Origin: Thuidium tamariscinum
Lineage: Eukaryota > Streptophyta > Bryopsida > Hypnales > Thuidiaceae
Direction of reading: 5' to 3'
Assembly (NCBI GenBank): GCA_947034885.2
Contig: OX344757.2
Span: forward strand, 4,526,001 to 4,590,000
DNA length: 64,000 bases
Part shown: positions 36,453-50,396 of the stretch, piece by piece
How positions within the stretch are numbered: the first letter of the stretch is position 1
Layout: the number at the start of each line of letters is the position of its first letter
Program-made: the position numbers and the translations under genes
Notes under the pieces: generated by a model
Told to the model about the DNA's origin: nothing
The model's input: the letters and a program-made list of their open reading frames with translations, nothing else
Database searches by the model: none

Positions 36453-37812
36453 AGGTGATTGAAAGAAACACGTGTCCTATTCTTTGTCCTATTCGCCTCA
36501 AACATCTAGTTTTTGCATATGACTTTAGACTTGTATGTCAATTTTACATGAAATTTGAAATGAAGGTATATGTAGTAGTTGTAGACACTGACTAATTTTT
36601 TGCATTGCTTAGAAATTATATTACAATTATTCTAAAATATATTCTAATTGGATATCTACTTTGGCTATTTTAGAGGTTTTCAGTACTACTTTTGATCCAA
36701 AAATGCAAAATTGAAGTTCAAAATTGGAATACAACAACTTCTACCAAAGATATACAATTCCACAAAGATATTTCATAAAAACAATATACCTTCAACATCT
36801 ATTCAAATAATAGTACCTTTATAGCAAATTTCATTAAAATGGTGGTATTCCAGTATTCCACTATTCCATTAGTTTGACACTTTTTATAGTTCAGACTACG
36901 TAGTTTGAAATCTAAACTAATCATAGGTTTTTGAAATCTGTACAAGTTGTAGATGTTTGAAATCTATACCTATCTAAGATGTTTTAGATCACATAGTCTG
37001 AAATCTAAATCTATCATAGATTTTCAAAATCTATATGTGTTTTAGATGTCTTAAAATCTATATCTAAATTCTAAATGTCAATTTTCAATTCATAGCATGC
37101 GGTTAGAATAATCAAAAATGACATTTGGAATACCGCCATTTTAACAAAATTCACCATCTTTACATAAGTGTAGTGAATACAATATTTTACAAAGATGAAA
37201 ATGGTTGATCTCGAAGGAACATCTTCAACAGGGGTTTTTTTCTAGCGATTTGGTGCAAAATTGCACCAAAATTTTTGGCCTGGCACCAAGCCTATAGAAA
37301 AAAAACAATGAAATTTTGGATGAAATTGCCAATAAACTTCAATTTTTTTTTAAATAGTGGATGAAATTGCCAAATAATGGATGACAATAGAATGATAGAT
37401 ATGTATTATGTGCTAATATGATACTTTCTATGTAATATATGGATGAATGTTGAGATTTGGAGCTCCACAATAAAATGAAATATCGCCACTTTGACACTTC
37501 ACAAGAAATGAAAAAAAAAACCTTGATCTTCAAGTGAAGAAAAATGATTTTCTTAACTTCATTTTCTGAATCTTTTACTATTTTCTAAAAATCAAATATC
37601 AAAGAATTCATTTTCTTGATATTATCTATCATGCTATTTTTGTTCATGACTTTCAAAAGTATTTTTTTTTTAGAAACATTCGGTTTTCAATTCTTGGCAG
37701 ATTGTACATACTTTATTTTATTTATAATAAACTAATTCCAAAAGTCATAGTAAATCCTCACTAAAATTAGATATTTCGAACCAAAAACAACATGTCTTTC
37801 CTGCAATGATCC
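36453..37812 (-). mobile_element. TIR element, family 1, enlarged by insertions
   Basis: Ends are AGGTGATTGAAAG and CCTGCAATGATCC. The length of 1,360 bp is about twice the family norm because it holds a family 4 element (36826-37152) and further sequence near 37230-37530. No 4-bp duplication is recognisable (ATTA against TTTT), so the right boundary may belong to another copy. Confidence 0.55.
36826..37152. mobile_element. Family 4 TIR element, nested
   Basis: The left end AAATTTCATTAAAATGGTGG and the right end, inverted, GAATTTTGTTAAAATGGCGG frame the same degenerate GAAATCTA-rich interior as 34871-35170. Confidence 0.65.
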
Positions 37813-38031
37813 TTTTAATTCAAAATCTTTCTTAGGTATCTGTAGAAGCATTATACTTTTGGAAAATGGGAAAGACCATTGTTTGGTTGTACAATGTTAT
37901 GAAGTGTGTAGAACCATAGGATTATAAAATTCAACCAACTACAAAATAGAGGTAGATTTTTGCCTTTGTCCAATAAGATTAAAAAAATTCTTGAATTGAG
38001 TCTTGTTTTTTTTATCACAAGGGCCATTAGA

Positions 38032-38755
38032 GGGGAAATGCAAGAAACACCTGCCGATTTTGTTGGGTTTGGCTGATTTTTTCGGGAGTACTTTAAAATT
38101 AGAAAATTAATTTGAAAAAAATTTGAAAAATATGAATAGTGTATATACCTCTAAGATGAAGGTTTTCACCAAAGGAAATGGATAGAAAAATTCTCTAAGT
38201 AGGAGAACTTAAAAAGTGCCAAACTTCCATAAAATACATACTTTCATGTTTTAATTAGGGAAAAATAGTAAAAATAGATATTTTTGAAAAATAAAAAGTG
38301 TCCATTTGCAACAACTTTATAGAGATGGTCATTCACAAAAAAAAAAAACCAAAATAATATTTTATATGTTTCAAAATACAAGCAAAAGGGAGCTCACTTT
38401 GTAGACCTCCACACCTCACAAAATTAACTTCTTAGGAAAATCCTTCCCTGGAGAGCTAGAAGTCTACTAGAAGACCATCTCATCCAAATTTCATGTTAAA
38501 ATCATTAAAAAAAGGTATAGCTCAGGTATAAAAAAAATCTAAACTGCGAAGTGTGACATCCAATTGGGGTCTATTTTTGGATAGTAAACTATTTTTGAAA
38601 ATTATGAAAAAATTATGGAAGTTTTTATGATAGTTATGAGTACCTTTCCTACGAATCTTGAGTCAATTGGAGCTAAAACACAAAAGTTATGGCTAAAAAC
38701 AAATCAGAATGCACCATGTGACACAAAATAGGACAAGTGTTTCTTGCAATCACCC
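38032..38755 (+). mobile_element. TIR element, family 1
   Basis: This 724-bp element has ends GGGGAAATGCAAG and CTTGCAATCACCC and a perfect 4-bp duplication TAGA (38028-38031 and 38756-38759). Confidence 0.88.
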
Positions 38756-38759
38756 TAGA

Positions 38760-41700
38760 ATCAAGTTTGAATGTTTTGGAAGTCAATCAAAAGTCAAAAC
38801 TTGATTTGATTCGTTTATGGAGAGCCAAATAGTCATGTAGTAAACAAATTTTCTGAAAGTTCAAGGTTTTATCAAATTCTAACTCCAAGGATTGGATTTT
38901 AAGAAGATTTTTGGAGTGATTTCTAAGGAACGTAAAAATTTGGAGTCAAACTTTGGTTGTTTACATTATTCATTGAAATTTTAAAGTTTTAAGAATCCTT
39001 ACCTAAGAATTCTAAAAAAATTCTCTCTTTTCAAAAAATCTTGAAAAAATTTGTTTGTATTAAAAGTGTTTTTACTAATGAGTTTGATTAAATCATGAAA
39101 ATGTCAAAAATTGCCTAAATAATTCTTTAAAATCATTTGAAACAAATATAAGACTTAAACTTCAACATGTCTAAATTTTGTTGGAAAAATCTATTTCTTC
39201 AATTAAATATGGCAATTTATAGAGTGTTCAAATATTTATTAGAGGCACTATAGATCTTAAGATGTCTTACATTATCTCTTTATGACCATTTTCTTTTTTC
39301 CCAATGACTACTATCAATTTAGGAATGCCTCATTTAACTACTCGGTTTTGGACTTTTAAAGGATCCATAATTGATAGTAGAAAAAAATGGTTATTAGGAG
39401 AGAATACAAAACATTGAAAGATGAATATTAGCCATCTAAAGATCTATACAAACATCTAGGGATCTCCAAATGTTATTATCTAGAGATTTCTCAATTGAAT
39501 ATTTTGACTAAAACTTATTCAGTATTCAAGAAACATATAGCTAAATGTGGCATAAGACTTTCAAAAGTAAAAAATAATTAAATGTGTCATACTACTATTT
39601 TTAGAATGTTTAGAATTATATATATTTTTGCAAAAAAATAAAAAATTTAATATCATATATTTCATTTTATTTTTTTAATATAAAAAATTGAACCTTGGAT
39701 ATGTATTATTACATTAAAAAATTTGAAAGCTAAAAAAGTGTATTTTTAACAATAAATAATTAATGAAGTTTGACCAATGGGTAGAAATATTCATTTTAAA
39801 ATTTTGGGTCACTATACTAAATCAAATTAATCAAAATATCCTATGGTTGAGTTTGTTGAAAAATAATATTTCATAAAGATTTCAACCTTGCTTTGGGGAC
39901 AAGTATTTTAAAACAATTTTGACCTCTAAACATGTTGGTCCTTTAGTGGTAACTAAAATATCCTGGCATGCAATTAAATCTTATATCATTTAAGTTTGAA
40001 AGTGTTTGTACTCAAAATGGGACATGTCATATTTGAAAACATCTTAGTTAAACAATATTTGAAATACAAATATTAGCTGTAATTATATTTTTGTATGTAA
40101 TGTTTAATTGCCACGTCTTCAAAATGGGTTGTAACAAAACTGTGCCTATAAATCAACTCTTGACATTGAAAAATAAATATAAAGCCTTAAGTTAAAATTA
40201 GACTCTCCCAAAATGGATGCTTTAAAATTAATTGGTATAGAGCACTAGATCCTCAATTTTGTATCATGCAAGGAAATGAGGTGTAAAAAACACCACATTT
40301 TCATTGATCAAAAGTACATATTGTTGAACATATAGGCTTCAATCTAATCAATGGAATTAATAGCATATTTAAAAAAGATAGTTACCGTGATGTTTTAATC
40401 TTGAATCTAAAAGGTTTAATTTGGATTAAAGATATAGAAAAATATGTTTGTTTAAGAAAAAAGGTGTTGAAAGAATGCATTAACAATGTAGACAACTAAT
40501 AAGGTAGGAGGTTCATAAATAGAGTATCTAAGGGATGGACCTCAATTTTGGAAAGGTGAAACATTTTGAAATATTTTCCAATAAATTTTCCTTAAAAAAA
40601 GTAAAATTGTCTGTCAATCCAAGTTGTTTCATATTTTGTTAGAGCTTTGTAGAATTATTTATAAAAATTTTGAAGTTCAAGTGGCAAAGGGCTCTAATAT
40701 AGAGCACTTCCTAAAACAAACACATTTTGTACATTGTTGAAGGCTATGAATAAACAACATGTACAAACAGTGCACATTTAAAGAGGTATCCTATTGTAGA
40801 GCCCACTCCCTTTTAGAACCTCCTACTAAGTTAGTGAAATCTAGATGACATTTGAAAAGTAATTTACAAGTAAAACAATACTATACCACTTCTTTATCTT
40901 GCGTTGGTTTAAGACATATAAATAAAAAGTATGAGGCTCTGGCTTAGGTAAACAACACTATGAATTTATTAATCCATTAAACTCCCAACATCTCCATTCT
41001 AACCAAATTCTTACCAAATTCAAATATGGATGCAATTGTAGATAGGATTTGGAAATTTGGATTTAGAAACTAACACTTGATGGCATAGTTTATGTATACA
41101 TTTAGTAAATACACTATTTTTTTAAATTTGTAAAATTATAGTAGATGATCTAAAATCGTCCAAAATGATATAATGTAGATATAATTATTTGTCGATAACA
41201 ATATTTTCATAGAAAAAAACAAAGACATTACACAAAAAGTGGAGTATTCACATATACATCTTGCTTTTGAATACCGTGTTGTTTAAAGGTATATACAAAA
41301 GCAAAGGTAAAAAAATCACCATTTCTAGAAGTCAACAAACAAAAACAATTTACTTTTCCTTCTTTTAATTTACTTAACCAAAAAAAAGGTTGATAAAAAA
41401 ATTAAAAAATATTCTTTCTAATAAAAAAAATAATATCAAAAACAAAAAATAGCTAAAGTTTTACTTTTACTATTAGGGACAAAATGAATTTTGGACAAGT
41501 CCTTACAAAAGCAATTTTTGGTAATCAAATTTTTTTATTATTAAGAAAAAACTTATTAACTTCCCGTAATAATATTTTTTAATTTTGATTCATAACCAAG
41601 AGCAAAATCTATACCACAACACGTCCAAATTTCAATTTAGAAGGCAACAAAAAAAATCTATAATTTTTTTTTGAAAGTAATTTAAAAAAACTGTTTATAA

Positions 41701-42262
41701 TAGATTGTGTTTTTGCTTACATCAAAAGCTTTGATTTATTCCATTTGGATTTGTGATGTGAAAGTTATGGAGCATCTTCTTTCATGAAGAGTGAGGGTAT
41801 CTCTTAAAAAAAATAATGTACATGTAGGATTAGCTTTTGAGCTCAATTTGCAACGATTAAAAAAAAAGGTTCCATAAGGTTAACCTTGATTGTTGCAACA
41901 ATCTCACTATTAGAATTAGTATGTTCTAATTCCAAATTAGAGCTATTAACAATTTAATTTTGCCTTCAGTTTCATTCCTACTTCTAATAACAATTAGAAA
42001 AATGTAATAAAAAATCACCTCTTATATATACATGTATATATATAAAGTTTTAAGTTAATGCATTCATATATAATGACTATTTTTGAAATTCATGAGAGTA
42101 ATTATAATCAAGTATAAATTTTCTTGAAGAATCACTTGTCACCAATGAGCTCTATCTAAATTTGGACATAGATTCAAAAATGACTCAGTGAACCTTTAAT
42201 CCCTAATTATAACCTTGATTTAAAGGACTTTAGAAATGTTTCAAGCATAAGTCATCACAACA
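38760..42262. other. Very AT-rich region, no gene seen
   Basis: About 3.5 kb with no open frame over about 60 codons on either strand and no repeat ends that I can define. Homopolymer A and T runs are common. Confidence 0.45.
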
Positions 42263-42265
42263 TAA

Positions 42266-42612
42266 GAGGATTTTTAGCTAGTTTACAAGACCACGAGTTT
42301 TCAAACGCTGGGAACGCATTGGGAACTCTAGGAATGCAGTGCTGATGTGGTCGATGACTGCCACATCAGAAAATACTAATTAATTAATTATTTTAATTAA
42401 TTATTTAATAATCTTAAAAAAAATCTTGAAAAAAAATCATTTTTTAAAATCATTTTCTTTCTTTTTTAAACATTCTGAAAAAAAATTTAATTTTTTTTTA
42501 TTTTTTATTTTTCAAAATTCAAAAATTCAGACCAGCAGGGGGCTGGTCTGCAGCAATGGGAACAGTTTCTGGGAACACCCCTGAAACAGTCTTCTTGGGG
42601 CCAGAAATCCTC
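42266..42612. mobile_element. TIR element with AT-rich core (Harbinger-like ends)
   Basis: The left end GAGGATTTTTAGC and the right end, inverted, GAGGATTTCTGGC are flanked by TAA and TTA. The outer parts are GC-richer (GGGAACGCATTGGGAAC, CAGGGGTGTTCCC inverted) around a core containing TTAATTAATTATTTTAATT. It resembles the degraded element near 20614. Confidence 0.55.
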
Positions 42613-45600
42613 TTATGATTTCAACTTTTAAAAGCATTAATATGAAACAACCAAATTTTAAAACTCTTGAGAGGTTTAAAATTTCAAAATATTGACTATA
42701 CCAAATTGTAAAAGACAACTATAAAACTATATAATTCATTTCCAATTTGACCTAAGTATGTTTATATTTTTCAATGCAGAAATTGTCCATAAATTGTGCA
42801 TAAATTGCAAGAAGAGAAAAAAATATCTTTGTTTAATAGGGTCCAAGTAGGGTCCACAAACTTTGATTCTTCTTCAAGTGATATCATTGCATTTGATGTG
42901 ATTTCCTTTTATAACACAATTAATTCATCATATTAGCCGCATACCTATCAAAATTTTAAAAACAAAAGCTATAGGATTTTAGCACTTGTTGCTCAAAATT
43001 ATCCACCTTACCTTAAGAAAATCTTTAGACAACATAAACCTACTTCTGAAAACAAGATGATGTAAAAAATAAAACACCCATAAAGGTGTACATTCCTACA
43101 CCTTGTGTTATAAGTTCCATCATTATATCTTTTGTGTTTTTTTCTTAAAATCTATTGAAGTAGTAAAGTAGTCCAATCATAGAAAATTTTCAAATGCTAA
43201 AACTAGAAAACTATAAACATGGTCAAAAATTTGAAGTTAACCCCTAAGAACCATGTATTCATTCAATGTACACAAGGAGTCTCAAGTAGGTTCCTACAAA
43301 GTCATTTTGGGTTGAATGTTCATGAAGTTTGAACACTATATGTAGACATGTATCCCTTTGCTGAAAATCTATTATTGTAAATACGTTCCAAAATTGATAT
43401 GAAACTAATGAATATTCTAAATACTTCTCTAAATTTTCTAAATTACTTCTTGTTATTGAGTTTTGGTTAAAATGGTGTGCTCACCTTCAAATTATAGAGT
43501 CAATTGAATTTTGCTCAATTTTTATTTTGATTGGATTGAAATTTATTTTCATTTTCATCTTCATTTTCATTTTCAATTTTTTTCTCAAATCAAATTTCAG
43601 GGAGGTTGAGGACCAAGGTAAAAACACCCATTTCCGTCCCTATAAGCATTCCTGAACCCCAAAATATCACTAAATCTGTCCATAAACATTCATTAAAGTG
43701 TCCTATAAATGTTTAATTCTAATTTGTTAACGCAGTTTTAAGACACCTATATAATTTTCATTAACTGAAAACTGATTTTAGTAGAGTTCAGTTCAAGGTA
43801 CACCTATAGGACAGTTCTAGTGGTTTAGGGAGCCAACACTTTAAAAATTTATAAAATTTACATATTGCATCCAAAAATTTTAATTTTAAGAAAAAATTCT
43901 TGATTTTCACTCTCTTGTAATACTATAAAAATATTATTTTTACAAAAAAAAATGCCTCCAATTATGCTGAATTGCTTAAACAGACGGTTTTGGGTGTTTG
44001 CACTGTATAGGTGTAAGCAAATCCCATGAATTATGGTAAGCTTTGCAAGTTGAGCTTTACTTACTAGTTAGTCGCTTGTTAGTCGCTTGCTCAGTAATCA
44101 CATCGTTAATGCCAAATCAACGAATCCCGAATCAACGTAGATTCCATGATCGACGAAGTCGTTGAAGTCGACGACAGAGTCTTCCGAGTGGACGTGGGTC
44201 GTCCATTTAATAATGGAATCTTTATGGGCCGGACGACAGAGCATCAGCTTTTCAGAGGATAATAATCAATATTTTATGAAAAAGTCATACATCCCTTCAA
44301 AATTATAATAGAACGGTGTAAAAATGGACGGAAGTTTATTCTAATCTCCGTCATCTCCGTCATTATGGGCCGGTGAAATTTTTTATTTTCTATGCATGAT
44401 AAAATTTGCAAATTCCAAATTCATATTTGCAATCAGAGGCCCCACATTTGCTAGGTGTTGTATACTAGGGAAATTAATTGGGTACAAAATATTGGGGTTT
44501 TAGTTTTATTTGCACCCTTGGAATGACTTAGTATGGTTGAGTGAAGGGGTGAGTTCACTCCAACCCATTCAGCGATGAAATGCAATGTAAAAAACCACTT
44601 CGAGGATCAAGCATTTCTAGATCATGAGGAATTGTTGTAGTGGCTCCTCCTTCATTCCCTCAATAACCATGTCAAAACTTTGTTGTTGCTAATATCATCT
44701 CTTGATTGTCACTCCCCCTCACCAATCTTGTTCTAGCTTGTACAAATGTCATTCTTTCTTTGACTAACATTTAATTTATAAGTAGTTGCTTGAACTCTTG
44801 TGTGGACTCAAAAGATTGTGGGCGAAGCCATGTAGTATTTTTCAAAAGGCGATAATAGTAATGCAATGGAGTGCAAAAGTGTCTTCTTCCTACTACAATT
44901 GCAATTACAATTTTCTTCAACTTTACTGTAGAACTATTCAAAAAAGGTCAAAAAACCATAAACTATCTTGATTCATAATCAACTTCATTGTACTAATTTT
45001 AGGCACAAGTGACCTTGTCTCAATGGCTTTAGCCTAAACACATTGGTGAGGTGGCCATGATTTCAAATCCAAGTATTGGTAGGGTTTACCACTGTAGTCC
45101 ATCCAACTATGGTAGGGGTGTAATAACTACCTTGCTTTTGAAATATGGGGACTTGAGAATTTCTCGAAGAAAAGAACATATATGCTCTTTATTACAAGGG
45201 ATGGTCTACCTCTTAACCAAGGCACTAAGGATGGAATTTTCAATCTAAGCCTATGAGGCTTAGAGAATTTAGCCATTTCTTATAAACAACTTCATTCACA
45301 TCAGTCTTTCAAACAAAAGTATGTAGTGTACATTCAAATTGTTTTGAAGTTCATATTCCAAACCTAGACAACTATGCAATGTCTCCCTAACAATTTGCAA
45401 TGTTGTAAAGAAAATAATAAAGGTCTTATAAGGCTAAACAATATTTTTTTAAATGCCAAATCTACACTTTATATGGTGGTTGCACTAGCCCTCTATTGTT
45501 ATAAGCTCTTAACCAACTTGTTTTTATGAAGTTGAAATTCTACTTATCAGACAAGGATAGATTAGGGCCTTTTCTTATATGGGCTCTAAGAGAATTGTCA

Positions 45601-48160
45601 CAACCATTTATTTGGAGAATCAATGTAGATGATTTTAGTATACTAGGATTTTATATTAAAAAAATTTATTTTGTTTTTTGAAAATACAATGAATATTTTA
45701 TTGACTATTGGAATTCAAAAAAATATACAATAAACCAAGAGAAAAATTTGTAGTTAAAGTTGGTTGTTATTCATCTTTTAAATTCTAAAGTCCCACGGTC
45801 ATTTTTCATCAAAATTCACTCAAAATTGTCATTTGTATTGCATAGAATAAAAAATTAAAAAATCAGTCTTCATATCTTACCGAAGGATCATGCACTAGAC
45901 TAGTATAAAAACTTGTATAACTTTTTTTGGAAACTATGACCACATATTGCAAGATATATTTGTATTTAAGGTGAAGAAATAAAAAAAATTTGGTGTCTTT
46001 TGTGCCTAAAGTTGATAAGACTTAAAATTAATCCTATTAACTTTGAATATTGTACCACAAAGTTTGAAGTAGCAAACATTATAATGGTTGAAAATTTAGT
46101 TGAGAACCTAGAAAAAAATTCAAAAAATACACACTTAATTTTCATTTCTAAAAAAATTGTTAAGTTGAATTAAGTACAAAATAGAGGGAAAAACTTAATT
46201 TTTAATTTCTCTATGATGAAATTGAAATGTACTACTTCAAAAGGTGAGATAATTCTAAAAAGCAAATCAAACCTTGTTAGATTTTTTTTTTGAAAATTCT
46301 AACATTGAGTTCAAAAAAGAATCTAATACATTATTTCCAAAACAAATTTAATAATTGCTAACAAATCAATAAGCTCCGTAAATTTTGTAAGACTAATTCA
46401 AATGTAATGGATCAAGTTTTTATATGTAGATGAAAATATAATTTGTGAACAAAAATATATAATTTATTTCAAAAAAATTATCATTCAACTATCATTAAAA
46501 ATTTCCTATATAATCATCTATATCATTAAACTATAATATGTAGGCTACTCTAAAACTCTAAGTCTATGAAATCACACCTTCATCCACTAATTTGGAGTTT
46601 CATCTTGTAACTTTGACGTACAAGTACTATACTATAAGTCTGACATAGTACTATACTATAATTTCGACATAGTACAAACAGACCTTACTAAATACAATTC
46701 CTTGGATCCAATTTTCTTGCCCCTAAATTACATGTACCTAAAAATTAATGAACCATATTTTTTGGCTACCTACATTACTTATAATGGACTTGCTATTTTT
46801 CATGTCCCCTACTTTATATGTAATTTTTTTTTATAAATACTTATAAATATTATCCAAAATGAATTAAATCCACCTTCTATTCCCTCACATGTGGATTGCT
46901 AAAGTATGGGAAGTGTCCCCCCTTCATTGAAGTTTGAGTGTAGTCAAAATTTGGAAAAATAAATAAATTGAGGCTTTGTTACTCTCCATAGTCTACACTG
47001 TCAATGATGCCCATTAAAGATTGAAAACTTTGAGACTCCATTTTTGGCTAGGGAAATCTAAATAGGAAAAATTCAATCCATGTAATTAAGGTTGCACTCA
47101 TTTGAAAATTTTAAAAAAATGGTTTTCAAAATAGATTGTCTTACTATAGGGAATATATACACAACAGAACAACAAATTCAAATAAGTATAAAGTATTGAA
47201 AGCTACAATGATTGTGGAGATGAGTTAATCACATGCAACAACGAATAAAGCAAATTCCATTGGAAGTAATCAATGTTAAAGGTTAAATTTTCCTTTTTTA
47301 CCAAACTTTGGTTTAACATGTAGCTTCTTCACAATTCTAAACAAAAACATTCAACAAGTAATTATTGCAAAAGTCATAATAGAATTCTTTCAACTTTCAT
47401 CTCAATGAAGGCCCCGGGTAGATCACTCTTTGTATATTTCATACCCCCCCGTGCGGCGAGGGGGTATTTTTTGGGGGGCTATTTACCTCAAAAGCCCAAA
47501 TAAATGGTCCCCTATAATTACATAATTTGGAAATATGTCCTATATTATAACATCCTATATTACTTATATTATGTAGGTGAGAGCTTTTTTTCTAGGGTAT
47601 TTTCTTTATAAGGAAAAAAAGTGAATTGGGGAGAAAGTTAAAAGGAAGAAGGTAAGAGAGAGGACCAAGAAAATTTCCAAAAAAAGTCAAGATATTTCCT
47701 TGGCTCAATATTCTTTTTCATTGTCACACCTTTTTTTGGTATACACAATTTTGTCAAGTAAACCAAAACTAATGGCAATGTTACCACTTACAAGACATAA
47801 AAATCCAAGAACTGAATGTACAAGAACTGCAATGCATGAAAACACAGTTTGACAATGCAAGAGAAGGAAACAATACATTGACAAAAATTGCAATGCATTG
47901 AAAAAATAGAGAATGTAATCCATGTGTTCAAAACAAGAATGAATCCACTAAAATGAACAAAAGGCACTGTCTTTCACATGCCATAGAAGAATGGTGCACA
48001 AATACTATTCAATGTCATGAAAAAAAAACAGAAAAAAAAACATGTGCTCAGAATAGGTCATTCACAAATGCAAATGCTCAAGAAATATTGAGATACACTA
48101 CAACCTCATCAAAAATTGTTCATGCATTCATATGCATTGAACTGCCCCAAAACTAGCCTC
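42613..48160. other. AT-rich region, no gene seen
   Basis: About 5.5 kb with only short frames. Points of structure: a GC-richer patch at 44090-44240 with GACGAAGTCGTTGAAGTCGA; a GC palindrome at about 47440-47480 (CCCCCC, GCGGCGAGG, GGGGG); and a duplicated TAGTACTATACTATAA word at 46625-46675. Confidence 0.4.
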
Positions 48161-48655
48161 CTATCTCAGTAATGGTGTGATCCAAACACCAGAATTGCCC
48201 GTGCTACCACCAACATGAGAAACTACAAACTCTGTTGACCACCCTGATCTGAGGCACCTTTGTAGCTCAATGAGCTCTTCTATGTCCAACTCAGCAAATG
48301 AAGAAGAACTCAGGTGAGGTGCCATCTCCACCTGCAAAACCCAAGACTGAGAAAACAAAGCCAAATTCTCGTCCACGCTCTGAATCTTCACGGGCTTCTG
48401 ATGAGGCGCTCCGTGAACATGGTGTTGAGCCAGCTTGCAAGCTACAAACTCTGGAGTCTTTACCACCACATCCCGAATTCTGTGGTTTACACCTGCACAG
48501 CGTAAGAAAACATCTAGTGCTGCCACCCGTTGTACATTTGTGATTTGGAGGGCTTCCTAACCACGTGCAGGCTGAAATCTTAGCCCCGACCATAGCACGA
48601 GACACTCTAGCACTTGGAGTGTAGTTTCAAGTGTGTCTTTCATCTGCTCTGCCAT
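48161..48655 (-). pseudogene. Candidate exon or gene relic of unknown function
   Basis: On the minus strand an ATG at 48655 opens a frame that reads MAEQMKDTLETTLQ, meets TAG at 48559-48557 after 32 codons, then continues in frame for 132 codons to a stop at 48161. An acceptor-like TTCACAG lies just upstream of the ATG. The sequence is amphipathic and of balanced composition, more protein-like than other frames here. It has no motif I recognise. The TAG may be a nonsense mutation, or the acceptor GTGGTTAG may start a new exon there. An 81-codon frame on the opposite strand overlaps it, so the coding strand is uncertain. Confidence 0.3.
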
Positions 48656-49541
48656 TTCAAACCTGAAGCCTGTGAATGGCAGCACGAAAGTTAGGTTAGC
48701 ATATACGGTACTTCAAAACACAATTCTCGACAACTGGGCGGAAGGCAATAGGTAGCAAGTCTTTTTTGTCATTTCAATGATAAACAAAAACAACATCAGC
48801 ACTCTTCTAGCACCTGATCTCTAGCAACCCTAAGAAAATTTGCAATCAGGATACACAGTTTGGGATTTAACTTCGACAATGCAGGTTGTAAAGTTCTTTC
48901 AACCTATTGAAATGGACTGAAAAAGCAAAGTTGAAAAATGAAAAAACCAGCCTACTAGCAGTGAGGTTTAGGTCGTCTCCAAATCAATCCCACAAGAAAA
49001 ACAAAAGCACATACAAACCAATTCATCAAATCTTACTTGGGCAAGAAGATGGGAAACGAGGCACCGAAGGAGCTTATTTGCCAACGGAGCCACAAGCAGT
49101 GTCTATAGAATACCTGCTCGGCCACTACACATGCAAGAAAAAGAATCAGAAATTACGGAATTCCTGCATCCTACTTCAACAAGAACAATAGCATTGTCAA
49201 ATTCGAAAGTGATCACACGCCTTGCTGCAGATCCACGCACCCAAAACGGAGAACGAATACAACAAAATCCAAAAGTGCAGCAACCTACAGCAACGCGCAC
49301 ATGGAAAGCAAATGACGTACCCAAGTGTGATTCCAAGCGCACCTGTACGTGAGACGATCCTAGGCGGCCCAAATTTGTGCACGCAACCTGCAGCTGCGAC
49401 ATCAATGCGACGCAATTCTCAATTTGCGAGTTCAGAGTCCGCGGAATGCACAGAAGGTTTAGGGTTCGGTCAACACGAAACGAACACGAGAATGGAAACC
49501 CTACAAAGAGAAAGAGTACGCTAAAATTGAAATTCACAAAC

Positions 49542-49712
49542 CTGGTACGCGGTCGAGGCGCTCCAACGAAGAATCGCAATGTCACCGCGCAAGCAAGGTG
49601 TGCCACTGCGCCTTCCGCTGATACACAATTCACACAAATCCAGGCAGCCGAGCGTAATGACGGCCTGACACGCAAGGAAAAATGAAGCCCAGCTTGATCG
49701 CCTGGCGTCCAT
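49542..49712 (-). CDS. Candidate first exon, hydrophobic leader, unknown protein
   Basis: An ATG at 49712 starts a 57-codon frame (MDARRSSWASFFLACQAVIT and on) ending at a plausible donor CCAG|GTTTGT at 49541. A hydrophobic stretch at residues 8-25 could be a signal anchor. The DNA around 49000-49800 is clearly less AT-rich than the neighbourhood, consistent with a gene body. I could not link it to a downstream exon, so this is tentative. It might belong with 48161-48655. Confidence 0.2.
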
Positions 49713-50396
49713 TTGAAGGAAACAAGAGAAATTCAATCTGCTGCAAAACCCTAAAGTCACAGGGTCATTTCGAATTCAGACAAGGCGAGTTGACAAGGCA
49801 GTGATTTGGAGACGACAACCTGCAAAACTTTTGGGATGAGAATCTCACAAAATCCTCATGATATCACTTCTAGCAGCCATTCCAGATATAAAAATGCTCA
49901 CTTTTCAAATCAGAATCTTACCAGCAGTTTTCGGGATTCACCTAATGGATTTGTGACATTACCCAATTACAACAACTCATATCAACAACGAAGGAATTCA
50001 TTAAGCAAGTAATAAGACTCAAAACCAAGTGAGGATTTGCATGAATTACAGTGACAAAAAAAAAATCTTTAGTGCACTAAGGAGGTCTCCATCGTCCAAT
50101 CCATTCGAAGTCAAACCACAACTATTTCCTCTGTTGTGATTCTTCAAGGAGAATTTGACATTTGAGCTTAGTGCACTCACTTTACAGATGTGTACACCAA
50201 GGCCACGCTGCACTCCAGAACATTTGATTCAAAGAAATACTCCAGTAGTTTTCAATCTACATTAGCAATGAGAGAAGCATCCAATCAAGAATTAGTACAT
50301 AATTCTTGGAAAAAAAATTTCAAGAGCAAAACACAACTTTTCAAGAGCAAAACAGAAATTTTCAAGAGCAAACCTTCACATCCTTTGCAGTTGGAT

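Noticed and set aside
47440..47480. GC-rich palindrome followed by T-rich sequence, like a bacterial terminator
   Set aside because: The window is eukaryotic nuclear DNA and no gene ends there.
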